Part shown: positions 39,909-49,108 of the stretch, in pieces | How positions within the stretch are numbered: position 1 is the stretch's first letter | Layout of the letters: every line of letters begins with the position of its first letter | Assembly (NCBI GenBank): GCA_964586395.1 | Contig: CAZPGP010000002.1 | Span: 13,733-77,732 of the forward strand | Direction of reading: 5' to 3' | From: DATEFF01 sp964586395 | GTDB lineage: Bacteria > Patescibacteriota > Saccharimonadia > Saccharimonadales > EFPC-124 | DNA: 64,000 bases | Made by a program: the position numbers and the translations under genes | The notes under the pieces: model-generated | What the model was told of the DNA's origin: nothing | The model's input: only the letters and a program-made list of their open reading frames with translations | Databases searched by the model: none

Positions 39909-41288
39909 ATGGCACGATTGCCGCAGCCAGGATCAGATAACGGTGTTTGGGGAAATATCCTCAACGACTTTTTGAATGTCGAGCACAACACCGATGGGTC
40001 GCTGAAGCTCCGCACCGACGGTACGCTGAACGCCTATTACCAGAAGCCAGGCGGTGGCATTCCTAAATCCGACTTCACTAGTAGTGTCCAGAATTCTCTT
40101 GACCCTGTTCTTAACGTAAAGAACTATGGCGCCGTCGGGGACGGGTCAAACGATGACACATCCTCTATTCAGGCTGCAATCGACGCCCTGCCAAGTTCAG
40201 GCGGAACAGTTCTTATCCCCGCAGGAACCTATAAAGTCACCTCGACAATCACCATCGACAAAGATAACACCACGCTAAAAGGCGTTGGCGCCGCCTCAAC
40301 TATCCAGGTTCCAAATACCGCCCTCGGCATCAACGTTATCCAGGTAGGTAACGGCGCAAGCACACGCGCGCACTGCTCCATCCGCGACCTTCGCATTAAC
40401 GCGACGGCCCAAAAAACAGCCGGCGTTGGCATCCACCTTACCAAATGCTTCAAGATTTGGCTCCATAACCTACTAATCGAAAAGCAGTACCGATCACTCC
40501 AATACAGCAACACGACCGAAGTTTGGCTGAATGCGACAGATGTACGTGACTCAAAAGAGCACGGTCTCCTGCTCAGCAATGACCTCATGAGCGGTTTTGA
40601 CTGGTACATCACCGACTGCGTCTTCGACAACCCTGATGTTGTTAATATTGGCAGCGGCATTCACTGGGATGGCGGCGAGACACTCGTCATTAGTGGCCTT
40701 GACCTCTTAAGATTCAATACTGGGTTCAACGTCGTGCCTGGCGCTGGGCGTGAATCACGCTTTGGCTTCTTCACCAACATGATTGTCGATACCTGTATCG
40801 ATAACAACATTCACATCAGCAACAGCGGTAGCGGCAACACCGTTGGTCTCAACTTTACTAACTGTTGGTCTGGCACAGCCGGAAACTACGGCGTTCTCAT
40901 TGATCGCCCAGGCGGCGGCATCGTCCAAGGCGTGCGCTGGTCAAATAGTAAGATCTTCCACAATGGTCTGGCGGGCCTCCGACTCGCTGGCGGCCAGGAT
41001 GTCCATATCTCTGATTGCGATATTATCGGCAACTCACAAACCTCGTCAGCCTCTCGTCACGGTATCGAAGTCGGTGGTGGCGTAAGCGAATGGTCGGTCC
41101 GCGGATGCCGAATTGGTGGCGGCTATGGCCAGGGTAACACCCAAGGCTACGCTATCCATATCGACAACGGCTCATCTGACCACTACATGATCATCGGCAA
41201 CGATTGCCACGGCAACAACAACACGCCAAAAATCAACGACAACGGCACCGGCGTCAACAAAGTCGTCGACAATAATCTCGAAACCTAA
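39909..41288 (+). CDS. Right-handed beta-helix surface protein with PGSDNG-type N-terminal module
   Basis: In this 459-residue protein, residues 1-45 (ARLPQPGSDNGVWGNILNDF, then VEHNTDGSLK) form a module also present in the protein at 51688. A pectate-lyase-superfamily region follows (VKNYGAVGDGSNDDTSSIQA), then many parallel beta-helix coils (repeated VHISDCDIIG-type strands) to the end. It has no signal peptide. It probably acts outside the cell, as an adhesin or polysaccharide-binding or -cleaving protein; how it is exported is unknown. I cannot name catalytic residues. Confidence 0.8.
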   Translation: MARLPQPGSDNGVWGNILNDFLNVEHNTDGSLKLRTDGTLNAYYQKPGGGIPKSDFTSSVQNSLDPVLNVKNYGAVGDGSNDDTSSIQAAIDALPSSGGTVLIPAGTYKVTSTITIDKDNTTLKGVGAASTIQVPNTALGINVIQVGNGASTRAHCSIRDLRINATAQKTAGVGIHLTKCFKIWLHNLLIEKQYRSLQYSNTTEVWLNATDVRDSKEHGLLLSNDLMSGFDWYITDCVFDNPDVVNIGSGIHWDGGETLVISGLDLLRFNTGFNVVPGAGRESRFGFFTNMIVDTCIDNNIHISNSGSGNTVGLNFTNCWSGTAGNYGVLIDRPGGGIVQGVRWSNSKIFHNGLAGLRLAGGQDVHISDCDIIGNSQTSSASRHGIEVGGGVSEWSVRGCRIGGGYGQGNTQGYAIHIDNGSSDHYMIIGNDCHGNNNTPKINDNGTGVNKVVDNNLET

Positions 41289-41290
41289 GA

Positions 41291-41322
41291 TACTTGACAA
41301 ATCGCTAATGTAATTCTAACAT
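41291..41322 (+). promoter_or_regulatory. Promoter of cassette 16
   Basis: TTGACA (41294-41299), 17 bases, TAACAT (41317-41322). It begins three bases after the stop codon of the beta-helix gene. The first 14 bases are identical to the cassette 15 promoter. Confidence 0.65.
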
Positions 41323-41368
41323 TAGTCTGCCTTTGTCAGTCCACCTTAACAACTAGGGAGGTCACTCT

Positions 41369-43084
41369 ATGGCCGACAATACTCGGCCACCTGCCCAACC
41401 TGGCAAGAGACGAGGAAAGCGGGCCCCGGGATCCGGTTGGTTTCCGGGTCGCAAAAAAGGGCCGTTCCTACCGAAGCTCCCTCGACACTCCGAGACCGCC
41501 GTAATGGCCAGGGTGAAACCCGGCGAATACACGCGGGGTCGTCACCTTGGGTGGCGATTCTTCGTTGCATTCGTGTCTCGGTGGCGTTACGCCGTGTCCT
41601 TCTCGCTCGTGCTGGCTGTCTTGGCAGGACTTGTCGGTTTCGGCATGATCGCGCTGCGAGACGTCAACATCGACAAGGACAGGCCCCCGACGCAAGAAGC
41701 GCCCACGCTCGATGAACTCAACAAGTCCATCGCGCTGGGGCAGCGCTACGTGAAGGCACTGTACAAGCCCCTACCCGGGGAAATGGCAGTCCAGAGCGAA
41801 GCATCGGGAGTCCCGCTCAAAGTCCACTTCACCCGCGATGATACGTGGGCGCTGCTGGGCGAAGAGAAGGAAGCCTGTCCGAATGACGGGGAAGACTGTG
41901 AGCCCACAACGCTCATCGACCCCGTCAACACCGGCAACAACGACGAGCAGTACGACGTGACGTTCAGCAACAACCGGACGCGCGGTGCATTCCGCGCTAC
42001 GGTCAACATCAATTGGGCCTTCAGGCCTGATCAGTTCCAGATCCGGCTGCTGCCGAAGAACGTGTCTGAGCCGGTGGAAATCTGGCTCGACGACAAGCAG
42101 CTCACCGACTTCTCCCCCACCAAAAGGGACGAGTCGACCAGCGCCCTCGACACGAGCCAGCAGGCTCAGATGCGCATGCTCCGGTTCACCATCCGGCATG
42201 CGACTCAAGAGGCGTACATGTACTGGTTGACGTACGGCGACGACCCCAAAAGGGCAGCCGCGTTGGCCAGCTTCCTGGAGCGCAACCGCTACACGCCCGG
42301 TTACGACATGCGGGCGCCGCTGTTCCAGGCGGGTGATCAGTCGGAAAGCTTGCCCTTCAACATGAGCAAGCTGCCCGATGAACTGCCGTTCGACGCCGGC
42401 GCGTACCCGGACTGCGACCACGTCGCTGAGTCCAGCGAGTTCGCATACGCCTACCGGAGCAAGGTGTGCCTCTTCAGGGACACCTACCTCAACGTCGGCG
42501 CACGCGACCCGTTCCTGCAAGCGTGGCAAGCGCTCACAACGCTGGAGAGAGAAAAGAACCCCAACCACGAACTGCCCAACGGCGGCGAGTGGCTTCAGGG
42601 GGGCACTCCGGCGGAGATCGCGTACCACCTGCAAGGTCAGTGGAACCGTACCGGCTACGGAGTTCCAAAATGCACGCCCTTCTCGTGCAACGAGATGAGC
42701 GGCATCAGGACGTCCGTGTTCGGCGCGCTCCAAACCGACCTGGGGTATCGCTACGGCAACGCCAGTTCCAGGAAGTTCGCCGACGCTGCGGCTGCGATGA
42801 TCGTCAAAGCTCAAGTCGGCACCGATGGCAAAGTCCGCATGGCGGATGGCACGTACTACCGACCAAGCCAGGTGGGCGCGTACCTCGCTGCCTGGGACAC
42901 GGCCGACGCACGATTCGTCGTCCCGTCTGCACCGAAGTTGGTGGCGGGTATCGCATACTTCGTCACCGGCGAGGAGCCCATCCCCCCGGAGTACCTGGGG
43001 ATCGTACCGAGCAACTCGGAGACGTCCTTCGACGCGCTGGGGTTCCTGCACAAGTACCGCTGCGAGAAGTACAAAGTCTGCTGA
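41369..43084 (+). CDS. Cassette 16 large membrane-anchored exported protein, unknown
   Basis: The 571-residue protein has a strongly basic cytoplasmic N-terminus (KRRGKRAPGSG, FPGRKKGPFLPK), a single membrane helix near residues 72-93 (AVSFSLVLAVLAGLVGFGMIA) and a 470-residue outside domain. Paired Cys (CPNDGEDC, CDHV/KVCLF, CTPFSCNE, YRCEKYKVC) suggest several disulfides. No family is recognised. An ATG with GGGAGG upstream fixes the start. It is by far the largest cassette gene and strongly GC-rich. It fills the space between the stop codons of the beta-helix gene and pcrA. Confidence 0.65.
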   Translation: MADNTRPPAQPGKRRGKRAPGSGWFPGRKKGPFLPKLPRHSETAVMARVKPGEYTRGRHLGWRFFVAFVSRWRYAVSFSLVLAVLAGLVGFGMIALRDVNIDKDRPPTQEAPTLDELNKSIALGQRYVKALYKPLPGEMAVQSEASGVPLKVHFTRDDTWALLGEEKEACPNDGEDCEPTTLIDPVNTGNNDEQYDVTFSNNRTRGAFRATVNINWAFRPDQFQIRLLPKNVSEPVEIWLDDKQLTDFSPTKRDESTSALDTSQQAQMRMLRFTIRHATQEAYMYWLTYGDDPKRAAALASFLERNRYTPGYDMRAPLFQAGDQSESLPFNMSKLPDELPFDAGAYPDCDHVAESSEFAYAYRSKVCLFRDTYLNVGARDPFLQAWQALTTLEREKNPNHELPNGGEWLQGGTPAEIAYHLQGQWNRTGYGVPKCTPFSCNEMSGIRTSVFGALQTDLGYRYGNASSRKFADAAAAMIVKAQVGTDGKVRMADGTYYRPSQVGAYLAAWDTADARFVVPSAPKLVAGIAYFVTGEEPIPPEYLGIVPSNSETSFDALGFLHKYRCEKYKVC

Positions 43085-43105
43085 GCGGGTGGACGACAAA
43101 GGCAA

Positions 43106-43175
43106 ACGAAGTGGTGAGCGGCTCCGTCTTCACAGACGAGCCCTCGCCATTTCGTGAACACCCTACTGAACTTAT
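43106..43175 (+). terminator. Cassette 16 hairpin and junction motif CTGAACTTAT
   Basis: An imperfect long stem (GAGCGGCTCCGTCT against AGACGAGCCCTC) spans about 43106-43157. CTGAACTTAT follows at 43166-43175; its TTA (43172-43174) is the stop codon of pcrA on the other strand. Confidence 0.65.
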
Positions 43176-45328
43176 ATTCTTTCGAGAGGCGCAAACTCAA
43201 CGTTGAGCTTCTTGACGCCACGACCAGCAAAACTGATTGATACAGTTGAACCATCAATATCGACAATCTGCCCTTGCCCAAAGACCTTGTGGCGAACCAT
43301 ATCTCCAACTTCGAGCTCCATATCTTCTGGAACGTAACGGGGCTCACCTGTGTTGACCGGCGCAAACGGCTCAGGTGTGCTATTCATGCCATATCCGAAT
43401 GCTGGCGCCGCCTGCTCGCGTGCGCTACCGTCAATCTCCGACAGGAAGCGTGATGGTGGATTGTACTGGACGCTTCCGTACAGCATGCGTCCCGAGGCGT
43501 GCGTCAAATATAACTCCTCGCGGGCGCGGGTCATGCCTACATAACAGAGGCGACGCTCTTCTTCCAACTCGTCCTGATCAAAGAAAGCGCGACTGTGAGG
43601 GAAGATGCTCTCTTCGCATCCAATCATAAATACAACTGGGAATTCCAAGCCCTTTGCGGCGTGGAGCGTCATTAGCGTCACTGAATCCGCCGCATCGTCC
43701 ACAGAATCAAGGTCAGATATCAGCGCAACTTCCTCCAGGAATCCTGCCAGACCTAATGCCTCGTATTCCTTCGCAACCGAAATAAGTTCGCGAACGTTCT
43801 GTTGGCGCTCTTCGGCTTGGAGACTGCCGTCGTCCAGGTGTTGCTCATATGCGGTGCGACGAATCACAACGTCTATGAGCTCAGGCAAACCGATCTTCTC
43901 TACCTGGTTGCTCATGTCTTGCAGCAATACGCCCAGTACACCAAATGCTGCGCGGGCCTTTGGCGTCAGCGTCGTGCAAAGGTCGATCTGCAACATCGCA
44001 TCGACTAGCGACAAACCACTCGTGGCCTGCCAGTCCAGGAATCGCTGCACGCTCACCGCGCCCAGCCCGCGAGCCGGCGTGTTCACAATCCGCAGAAAGC
44101 TTGCGCGGTCAGCAGGCTGGTACAGCAAGCGCAGATACGCTAGCAAGTCCTTGATCTCCTTGCGGTCATAGAACCGCACGCCGCCCACAATGCGATACGG
44201 CACACCGTAGCGGATAAACGCCTCTTCCATCGCTCGCGACTGCGCGTTGGTGCGATATAGAATGGCGTATTCACGATAACGACGAGCCTTCATGTCGACC
44301 GCCGTCTTGATACGACTCACGACAAATTCGCCTTCGTGCGCCTCACTCTGCACGCCGACGATCTGGACTGGGCTGCCGTCGTTCGCCTTGGTCCACAGCT
44401 TCTTATCGGAGCGATTGGTGTTTTTGGTGATAACTTTGTGGGCTGCGTCCAAGATATTCTTGGTGCTACGGTAGTTTTGCTCCAATTTGACGACCAGAGC
44501 GTTCGGATAGTCACGTTCAAAGTTCAGGATATTCTTGAAGTCGGCACCGCGCCAACTATAGATGCTCTGCCAGTCATCACCCACTACGCAGATGTTGTGG
44601 TCATCGTTCACGAGCATCTTCACGAGTTTGTACTGAGCTGCGTTGGTATCCTGATACTCGTCGATCATGACGTAATGGAATTGACGTCGCCACTTGGCGC
44701 GAATTTCTGGAACGGTAGAAAGCATACGAACCGTCTCGCTAATAAGATCGTCGAAGTCTAATGCTGCGGCGTCCTTGCGAATACGCTCGTACACAGCGTA
44801 GACATCGGCCGCGACCTGTTGTTGCGGCATGCGGGCGACTTCTTTGTATGCGCTGGGCGTCATAAGTTCGTTCTTTGCTGCGCTGATCATGTGCGAGATA
44901 GCGTTGGGGCTGTGTTGTTTTTCGGCAATATGGAGCTCGCGCATAGCGGCTTTGACCGCAGCTTGGCGATCGGATTCATCAAAGATGACGTAGTTTTTGG
45001 GCACGCCAATAGACTCACCGTCAAAACGCAGCAACCGTACACACATACTGTGGAACGTACCCATGAAAGGCATGAATCCGCGGTCGCTACCTTCGCGTCC
45101 GAGCAGCCGGCCCAGGCGTTCACGCATCTCCTTTGCCGCCTTATTGGTGAAAGTTACGGCCAGAATATTCTCTGGTCGAGTATTCCTGTCAGCAATCAAA
45201 TAAGCAATGCGGTGCGTCAAAGTCTTGGTCTTGCCAGAGCCAGCTCCAGCCAAAATCAGCACAGGGCCGTCGGTTCGTTCGGCAGCTTTGCGCTGCTCTT
45301 CATTTAGTTCACTCAGTAAATCAGTCAT
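43172..45328 (-). CDS. pcrA: UvrD/PcrA-type DNA helicase
   Basis: This 718-residue SF1 helicase has Walker A ILAGAGSGKTKTLTHR, motif II MIDEYQDTNAAQY, GDDWQSIYSWRGAD, LEQNYRSTKNIL and TLHAAKGLEFPVVF. The C-terminal tudor-like domain (VGDMVRHKVFGQGQIVDIDG) is typical of PcrA. It unwinds DNA in repair and clears replication conflicts. Its last codons are LERI followed by a TAA that lies inside the cassette junction motif, so the insertion may have supplied the stop. Confidence 0.95.
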   Translation of the reverse strand: MTDLLSELNEEQRKAAERTDGPVLILAGAGSGKTKTLTHRIAYLIADRNTRPENILAVTFTNKAAKEMRERLGRLLGREGSDRGFMPFMGTFHSMCVRLLRFDGESIGVPKNYVIFDESDRQAAVKAAMRELHIAEKQHSPNAISHMISAAKNELMTPSAYKEVARMPQQQVAADVYAVYERIRKDAAALDFDDLISETVRMLSTVPEIRAKWRRQFHYVMIDEYQDTNAAQYKLVKMLVNDDHNICVVGDDWQSIYSWRGADFKNILNFERDYPNALVVKLEQNYRSTKNILDAAHKVITKNTNRSDKKLWTKANDGSPVQIVGVQSEAHEGEFVVSRIKTAVDMKARRYREYAILYRTNAQSRAMEEAFIRYGVPYRIVGGVRFYDRKEIKDLLAYLRLLYQPADRASFLRIVNTPARGLGAVSVQRFLDWQATSGLSLVDAMLQIDLCTTLTPKARAAFGVLGVLLQDMSNQVEKIGLPELIDVVIRRTAYEQHLDDGSLQAEERQQNVRELISVAKEYEALGLAGFLEEVALISDLDSVDDAADSVTLMTLHAAKGLEFPVVFMIGCEESIFPHSRAFFDQDELEEERRLCYVGMTRAREELYLTHASGRMLYGSVQYNPPSRFLSEIDGSAREQAAPAFGYGMNSTPEPFAPVNTGEPRYVPEDMELEVGDMVRHKVFGQGQIVDIDGSTVSISFAGRGVKKLNVEFAPLERI

Positions 45329-45378
45329 CTTATCTATTTTAGCCTAAACTAGCCCTGATGAGGGTTGTAATTTATATA

Positions 45379-45407
45379 TTGCTAAAAGTGCATTAATATG
45401 ATATAAG
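45379..45407 (+). promoter_or_regulatory. Promoter of cassette 17
   Basis: TTGCTA (45379-45384), 17 bases, TATAAG (45402-45407). Confidence 0.55.
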
Positions 45408-45441
45408 TAATTAGTCAGTTTTCCTCCGATTGGAGTTTGCC

Positions 45442-45690
45442 ATGCGCAGAAGCCGTCAAGTCGGGACCATGTTGATCGCAGCAGCAGTGCTCGTCATCGT
45501 GGGCCTGGACACCTACTTCGACTGGAAGTCCGGCGCGTTGAAGGAGCTCGCGGCCAAGTACCCGGCGCTCGTCCCCGACAACCCGTGGCTGGCCTGGGGG
45601 TACGCCGCTATCGCGGTCTCCCTGATCGGGCTCGCCATCTGGTGGCCGTACCGTCGGTTCACGCGGCGCAACCGCCGCAACAACCACTGA
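45442..45690 (+). CDS. Cassette 17 two-pass small membrane protein
   Basis: The 82-residue protein from the ATG at 45442 (TTGGAG upstream; an ATG four codons earlier is less well placed) begins RRSRQVGTMLIAAAVLVIVG. Its second helix is AAIAVSLIGLAIWWPYRRF. The loop holds LAAKYPALVPDNPWLAWG and the tail is basic (TRRNRRNNH). The architecture matches the proteins at 21487 and 39459. The family is unknown. Confidence 0.6.
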   Translation: MRRSRQVGTMLIAAAVLVIVGLDTYFDWKSGALKELAAKYPALVPDNPWLAWGYAAIAVSLIGLAIWWPYRRFTRRNRRNNH

Positions 45691-45706
45691 CGGGCAAGAA
45701 AGCGAC

Positions 45707-45759
45707 CGGAGGGCCTTGAGCCGCACTATGGCTCGGCCCTCCGCGAGCAACGAACTTAT
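45707..45759 (+). terminator. Cassette 17 hairpin and junction motif ACGAACTTAT
   Basis: CGGAGGGCC and GAGCC pair with GGCTC and GGCCCTCCG (45707-45742). ACGAACTTAT (45750-45759) ends exactly at the stop codon (45760-45762) of the converging gene. Confidence 0.75.
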
Positions 45760-46935
45760 CTATTTCTGTACAAAGTAAACGTAGGCAAAGTAGCCTGCGA
45801 CCGCGATCAACGCCAACGCAACAAGCGCAACAAAAATCTTGCCCCACATGCTTCCGCCGCCGCGGTGTTCATGGCTGGTCGATTCCACGAGTGGCGGGTG
45901 GTATTCCTTGGTGTCAAATACAGGGCGGGTCGTCTTGTCCGTAGTTTTTGGCTCCGGTCGGTATTGGTCAGGGATGGCCATCATGGCGGCGCCATGGAGA
46001 TCGGGCTTGGCAGGCTCTTTGTCGTCAGACTTTTCGCCTTCCTTGGGAGCAAGCGGTGCTTTCTGCTTTTCCTTCTCAGGCTCTTCGAATGTGCCGTTGG
46101 CTTGCGGCGTCAGCTCGTCGGCGGAGTCTTCGGTTTTTTCCTCAACAGGTTTTGGAGGTTCTGGCTTTGGCTCATCTGCGGGTTTTGGTCTGAAATTAGA
46201 GAATGCACCAAGCGGCCGCTTCTCTACCTTAGCTTCGGCCAGGAATGGCGATACTGGCTCTGTCGATTCAGGTTCAGCGTCGGCTGTCTTGGCTGGCTTG
46301 CTCGGAACATCGTTGAAATCAAGCGGGTCCGGCCAAGCAACATCTTCGCCTGACTTCTTGTCATCTTCAGCTTGCTCTGGTGCTGGTTGCGACTCGGCTG
46401 GCTTAGGCTCTGCCGGGGTTTCGGGCCTTGGCTCAGCAACAGGCGTCGATGTTTTTGGCGCAATGTCGAGATCGAGTTTCAGACTACTCAGATCAGGAAG
46501 GCCAGGCTCTTCTGGCTCAGCCTTTGTTGCTGCCACTACCGGCACCTCAGGGATGATCTCATCACGCTTACTAACGGGCTGAACAGATACGCCCACACGA
46601 GTAGCCGACTTGCGTGGAGCGGGAGGTACGATGTCCATGAATGATCCGCGACGGGACCGAGTATCGCCTAGACGGTGCTTGGTAGGGGTGCTCGCCGACC
46701 TAATAGCAGGGGCTTCGGACGGGGCGGTCGGCGTTGAGGCGACAGGTTCTGGCTTTGGCTCGTTAGCAACCGGCTCCGCGATAACCGGCGCGGACTTAGC
46801 TTCGACAGGCACGGATGACGGCGTTGTGGTGTTTACCTTGGGCGCAGGTGACTGAGCCGATGCTGGCTCGCCTGGCACCTTGGTCGCGAGGTTAGTCACG
46901 GCTTTGTCTAGTTCTTCAAAATCAAAATCATTCAT
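45760..46935 (-). CDS. Pro/Glu/Lys-rich tail-anchored protein
   Basis: The 391-residue protein has a short conserved-looking start (NDFDFEELDKAVTNLATKV), about 320 residues of low-complexity Pro/Glu/Ala/Lys sequence, and one C-terminal membrane helix (IFVALVALALIAVAGYFAYV) followed by YFVQK. It probably resides on the cytoplasmic side as a disordered, tail-anchored protein. Function unknown. It lies six bases downstream of tpiA on the same strand. Confidence 0.7.
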   Translation of the reverse strand: MNDFDFEELDKAVTNLATKVPGEPASAQSPAPKVNTTTPSSVPVEAKSAPVIAEPVANEPKPEPVASTPTAPSEAPAIRSASTPTKHRLGDTRSRRGSFMDIVPPAPRKSATRVGVSVQPVSKRDEIIPEVPVVAATKAEPEEPGLPDLSSLKLDLDIAPKTSTPVAEPRPETPAEPKPAESQPAPEQAEDDKKSGEDVAWPDPLDFNDVPSKPAKTADAEPESTEPVSPFLAEAKVEKRPLGAFSNFRPKPADEPKPEPPKPVEEKTEDSADELTPQANGTFEEPEKEKQKAPLAPKEGEKSDDKEPAKPDLHGAAMMAIPDQYRPEPKTTDKTTRPVFDTKEYHPPLVESTSHEHRGGGSMWGKIFVALVALALIAVAGYFAYVYFVQK

Positions 46936-46941
46936 CTAAAT

Positions 46942-47718
46942 TCAATTATCCTTTGCCGTTTCTAAACCATGGGCGCTGTCGATGATGGCGCTAAAGACCT
47001 TGGCCTTCAGGCTTGCACCGCCAACCAAAAGTCCGTCAATGCCTTCGGCACTCACAAATGAGCCCGAGTTCGAAGTGTCGACGCTACCCCCGTAAAGCAC
47101 GCGAACCGTTTCGGCGGCTTTATCGCCAAAGAGCGCGCGAACGTGTTTGCGAATGAGCTTCACAACCTTTACGGCGTCAGCAACAACAGCGGATTCGCCG
47201 GTGCCGATAGCCCAGACTGGCTCGTAGGCAATCACCACGTCTTGAATCTCGTCACTACTGATATTGCGAAGTCCGGCAACAACTTGGTCGTGGATGACAT
47301 GCGCTGTCTCACCTTCGTTCCGTTCGTGCTTGGTCTCGCCAACACACAGAATCGGCTTCATGCCATTACGAAGTACTGCTTGAACTTTGTTGGCGACATC
47401 CTTGTTGGTCTCGCCAAAGATATGACGTCGCTCTGAGTGGCCGACGATAACATAGCTCACCAGACCTCGCATCTGCGTAGCCGAGACCTCGCCAGTGAAC
47501 GCACCTGCGTCTTCGAAGTAACAGTTCTGAGCGCCGAGTCGGAACTTGCGATGATTTACCTGGAGCGACAGAGACTGCAAGCCCAGAAGGTTCGGACACA
47601 GAACGACATCAACATCGCGATAGCTCGGCGCCTGCTCCTCGAGCTTGTGCAAATAGAGACTCGCCTGACCGGTCGTAAAATGCATCTTCCAGTTACCGAC
47701 AATCAGTTTTTTGGACAT
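46942..47718 (-). CDS. tpiA: Triosephosphate isomerase
   Basis: The 258-residue protein begins MSKKLIVGNWKMHF, with the catalytic His in VIVGHSERRHIFGE and the catalytic Glu in VIAYEPVWAIGTGE. LYGGSVDTSN and GLLVGGASLKA form the phosphate-binding loops. It interconverts dihydroxyacetone phosphate and glyceraldehyde 3-phosphate. The ATG at 47718 is chosen; the frame extends one codon further to a TTG. It follows pgk after 76 bases in the pyk-pgk-tpiA run. Confidence 0.96.
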   Translation of the reverse strand: MSKKLIVGNWKMHFTTGQASLYLHKLEEQAPSYRDVDVVLCPNLLGLQSLSLQVNHRKFRLGAQNCYFEDAGAFTGEVSATQMRGLVSYVIVGHSERRHIFGETNKDVANKVQAVLRNGMKPILCVGETKHERNEGETAHVIHDQVVAGLRNISSDEIQDVVIAYEPVWAIGTGESAVVADAVKVVKLIRKHVRALFGDKAAETVRVLYGGSVDTSNSGSFVSAEGIDGLLVGGASLKAKVFSAIIDSAHGLETAKDN

Positions 47719-47794
47719 CAACGCTGCTCACCCGATTTATTCTTATGCTTTAATCCTACTATGTTTTGGCGTCGCTGACTAGATGGCGGCCTCT

Positions 47795-49024
47795 TTAGCT
47801 GTCCATGAGCGCCTCGACGCCCGGAAGTCGTTCGCCTGCCATCAGGTCGAGACTGGCGCTGCCGCCTGTCGAAACGTGACCAAAACTGCCACCCTTCTTG
47901 GGGTCCCAGTGCAAAGCAAAGTCAACAGTGTCGCCGCCGCCCACAATAGTCATGGCCTCCGCTTGGCGTTTTGCCATCGCATCGGCCAGATAGGCAGAGC
48001 CACTGCTAAACGCCTCCTTCTCGGTCACGCCCATCGTGCCGCTCCAGACGATCGTGCCAGCGTTGGCCAATAATTCCACGGCGTGGCTGATGGTGCGCGT
48101 GCCAATATCGACGATATATTCGTCTGGAGTTACCTCCGGCACACCCACAACCGTTCGACGCTGCTGCTCGCTCTCGATGTCGGTAGTCACCGCAACATCG
48201 ACAGGCAGAAAAATAAATTCATCCACCGAACGCTTGCCCGAGACCTTACTCAGTGCGCGAGCATAAATATGCTGCAATGTTTCGGACTCATCATCGTCGT
48301 GCTTGCTCTTGCCGATCTCGTGGCCCTTGTACTGCAAAAAGGTGTTTGCCAGGGCGCCGCCGATAATAATCTGGTCGGCCATATCCACGAAACGCTCCAG
48401 GACTTTGATCTTGTCGCTTACTTTTGCTCCGCCCACGATAGCAACCATTGGCCGCTTCGGATTCTCCATCGCCGCCATGATAGTCGTGACTTCACGCTGA
48501 AGTAGAAGTCCAGAAACGCTCGGCAAATGATGCGTAATTGCCTCTGTACTGGCGTGCGCGCGGTGCACCACGCCAAAACCGTCCTGCACAAAATACTTCG
48601 CGCCCGTATCGGTCATAAGCCGCTGCGCAAAGGCGTCGTCGTTGGCCTCTTCCTCGGGGTGGAAACGCAAATTCTCCAAAAGCACTACCTGGCCGCTGCC
48701 CATATTCTTAACCGCCTGGACAACGCGGTCGCCCACGCATTCTGGCACAAAGGCCACGTGCTCACCCAGTAGATCACTGAGACGTTCAGCCACAGGCGCC
48801 AAGCTAAGCCCTGGATTTGGCTGACCTTCTGGTCGCCCAAGGTGTGAACAGATCACAATCTGACAGCCGCGTTGGCGAAGTTCCTGTATTGTCGGCAATG
48901 ATTGTGAAATACGGTAATCGTCGGCGACTTTCCCGTTCTCGAGCGGCACGTTGTAGTCAGCTCTCAGCAAAACGCGCTGACCATCCAAAGGCACATCCAA
49001 AATTGTTTTCTTGTAAAATGACAT
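47795..49024 (-). CDS. pgk: Phosphoglycerate kinase
   Basis: The 409-residue protein has the N-domain motif VLLRADYNVPLENGKV, VICSHLGRPEG and the nucleotide-side motifs VAIVGGAKVSDKIKV and TIVGGGDTVDFAL. It makes ATP from 1,3-bisphosphoglycerate. It has the normal length. The upstream region (49030-49045) contains GAACTTAT on the minus strand without any cassette or GC-rich hairpin. Confidence 0.97.
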   Translation of the reverse strand: MSFYKKTILDVPLDGQRVLLRADYNVPLENGKVADDYRISQSLPTIQELRQRGCQIVICSHLGRPEGQPNPGLSLAPVAERLSDLLGEHVAFVPECVGDRVVQAVKNMGSGQVVLLENLRFHPEEEANDDAFAQRLMTDTGAKYFVQDGFGVVHRAHASTEAITHHLPSVSGLLLQREVTTIMAAMENPKRPMVAIVGGAKVSDKIKVLERFVDMADQIIIGGALANTFLQYKGHEIGKSKHDDDESETLQHIYARALSKVSGKRSVDEFIFLPVDVAVTTDIESEQQRRTVVGVPEVTPDEYIVDIGTRTISHAVELLANAGTIVWSGTMGVTEKEAFSSGSAYLADAMAKRQAEAMTIVGGGDTVDFALHWDPKKGGSFGHVSTGGSASLDLMAGERLPGVEALMDS

Positions 49025-49108
49025 CGATTTTATTTAAGCATAAGTTCGATGTTTTCTCACTACAAAGAATAGACACGTTGGCTCTTTGGACAACCCTGTC
49101 TGTCGAGA

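Noticed and set aside
41771..43105. Minus-strand open frame of 444 codons
   Set aside because: It is antisense to the cassette 16 gene. GC-rich DNA produces long shadow frames; the plus frame has the promoter, ribosome-binding site, membrane helix and Cys pairs.
46934..46946. TTGAATTTAG after the tpiA stop codon, nine of ten matches to a motif variant
   Set aside because: There is no GC-rich insert or hairpin here; the bases are explained by the tpiA stop and the short gap to the next gene.
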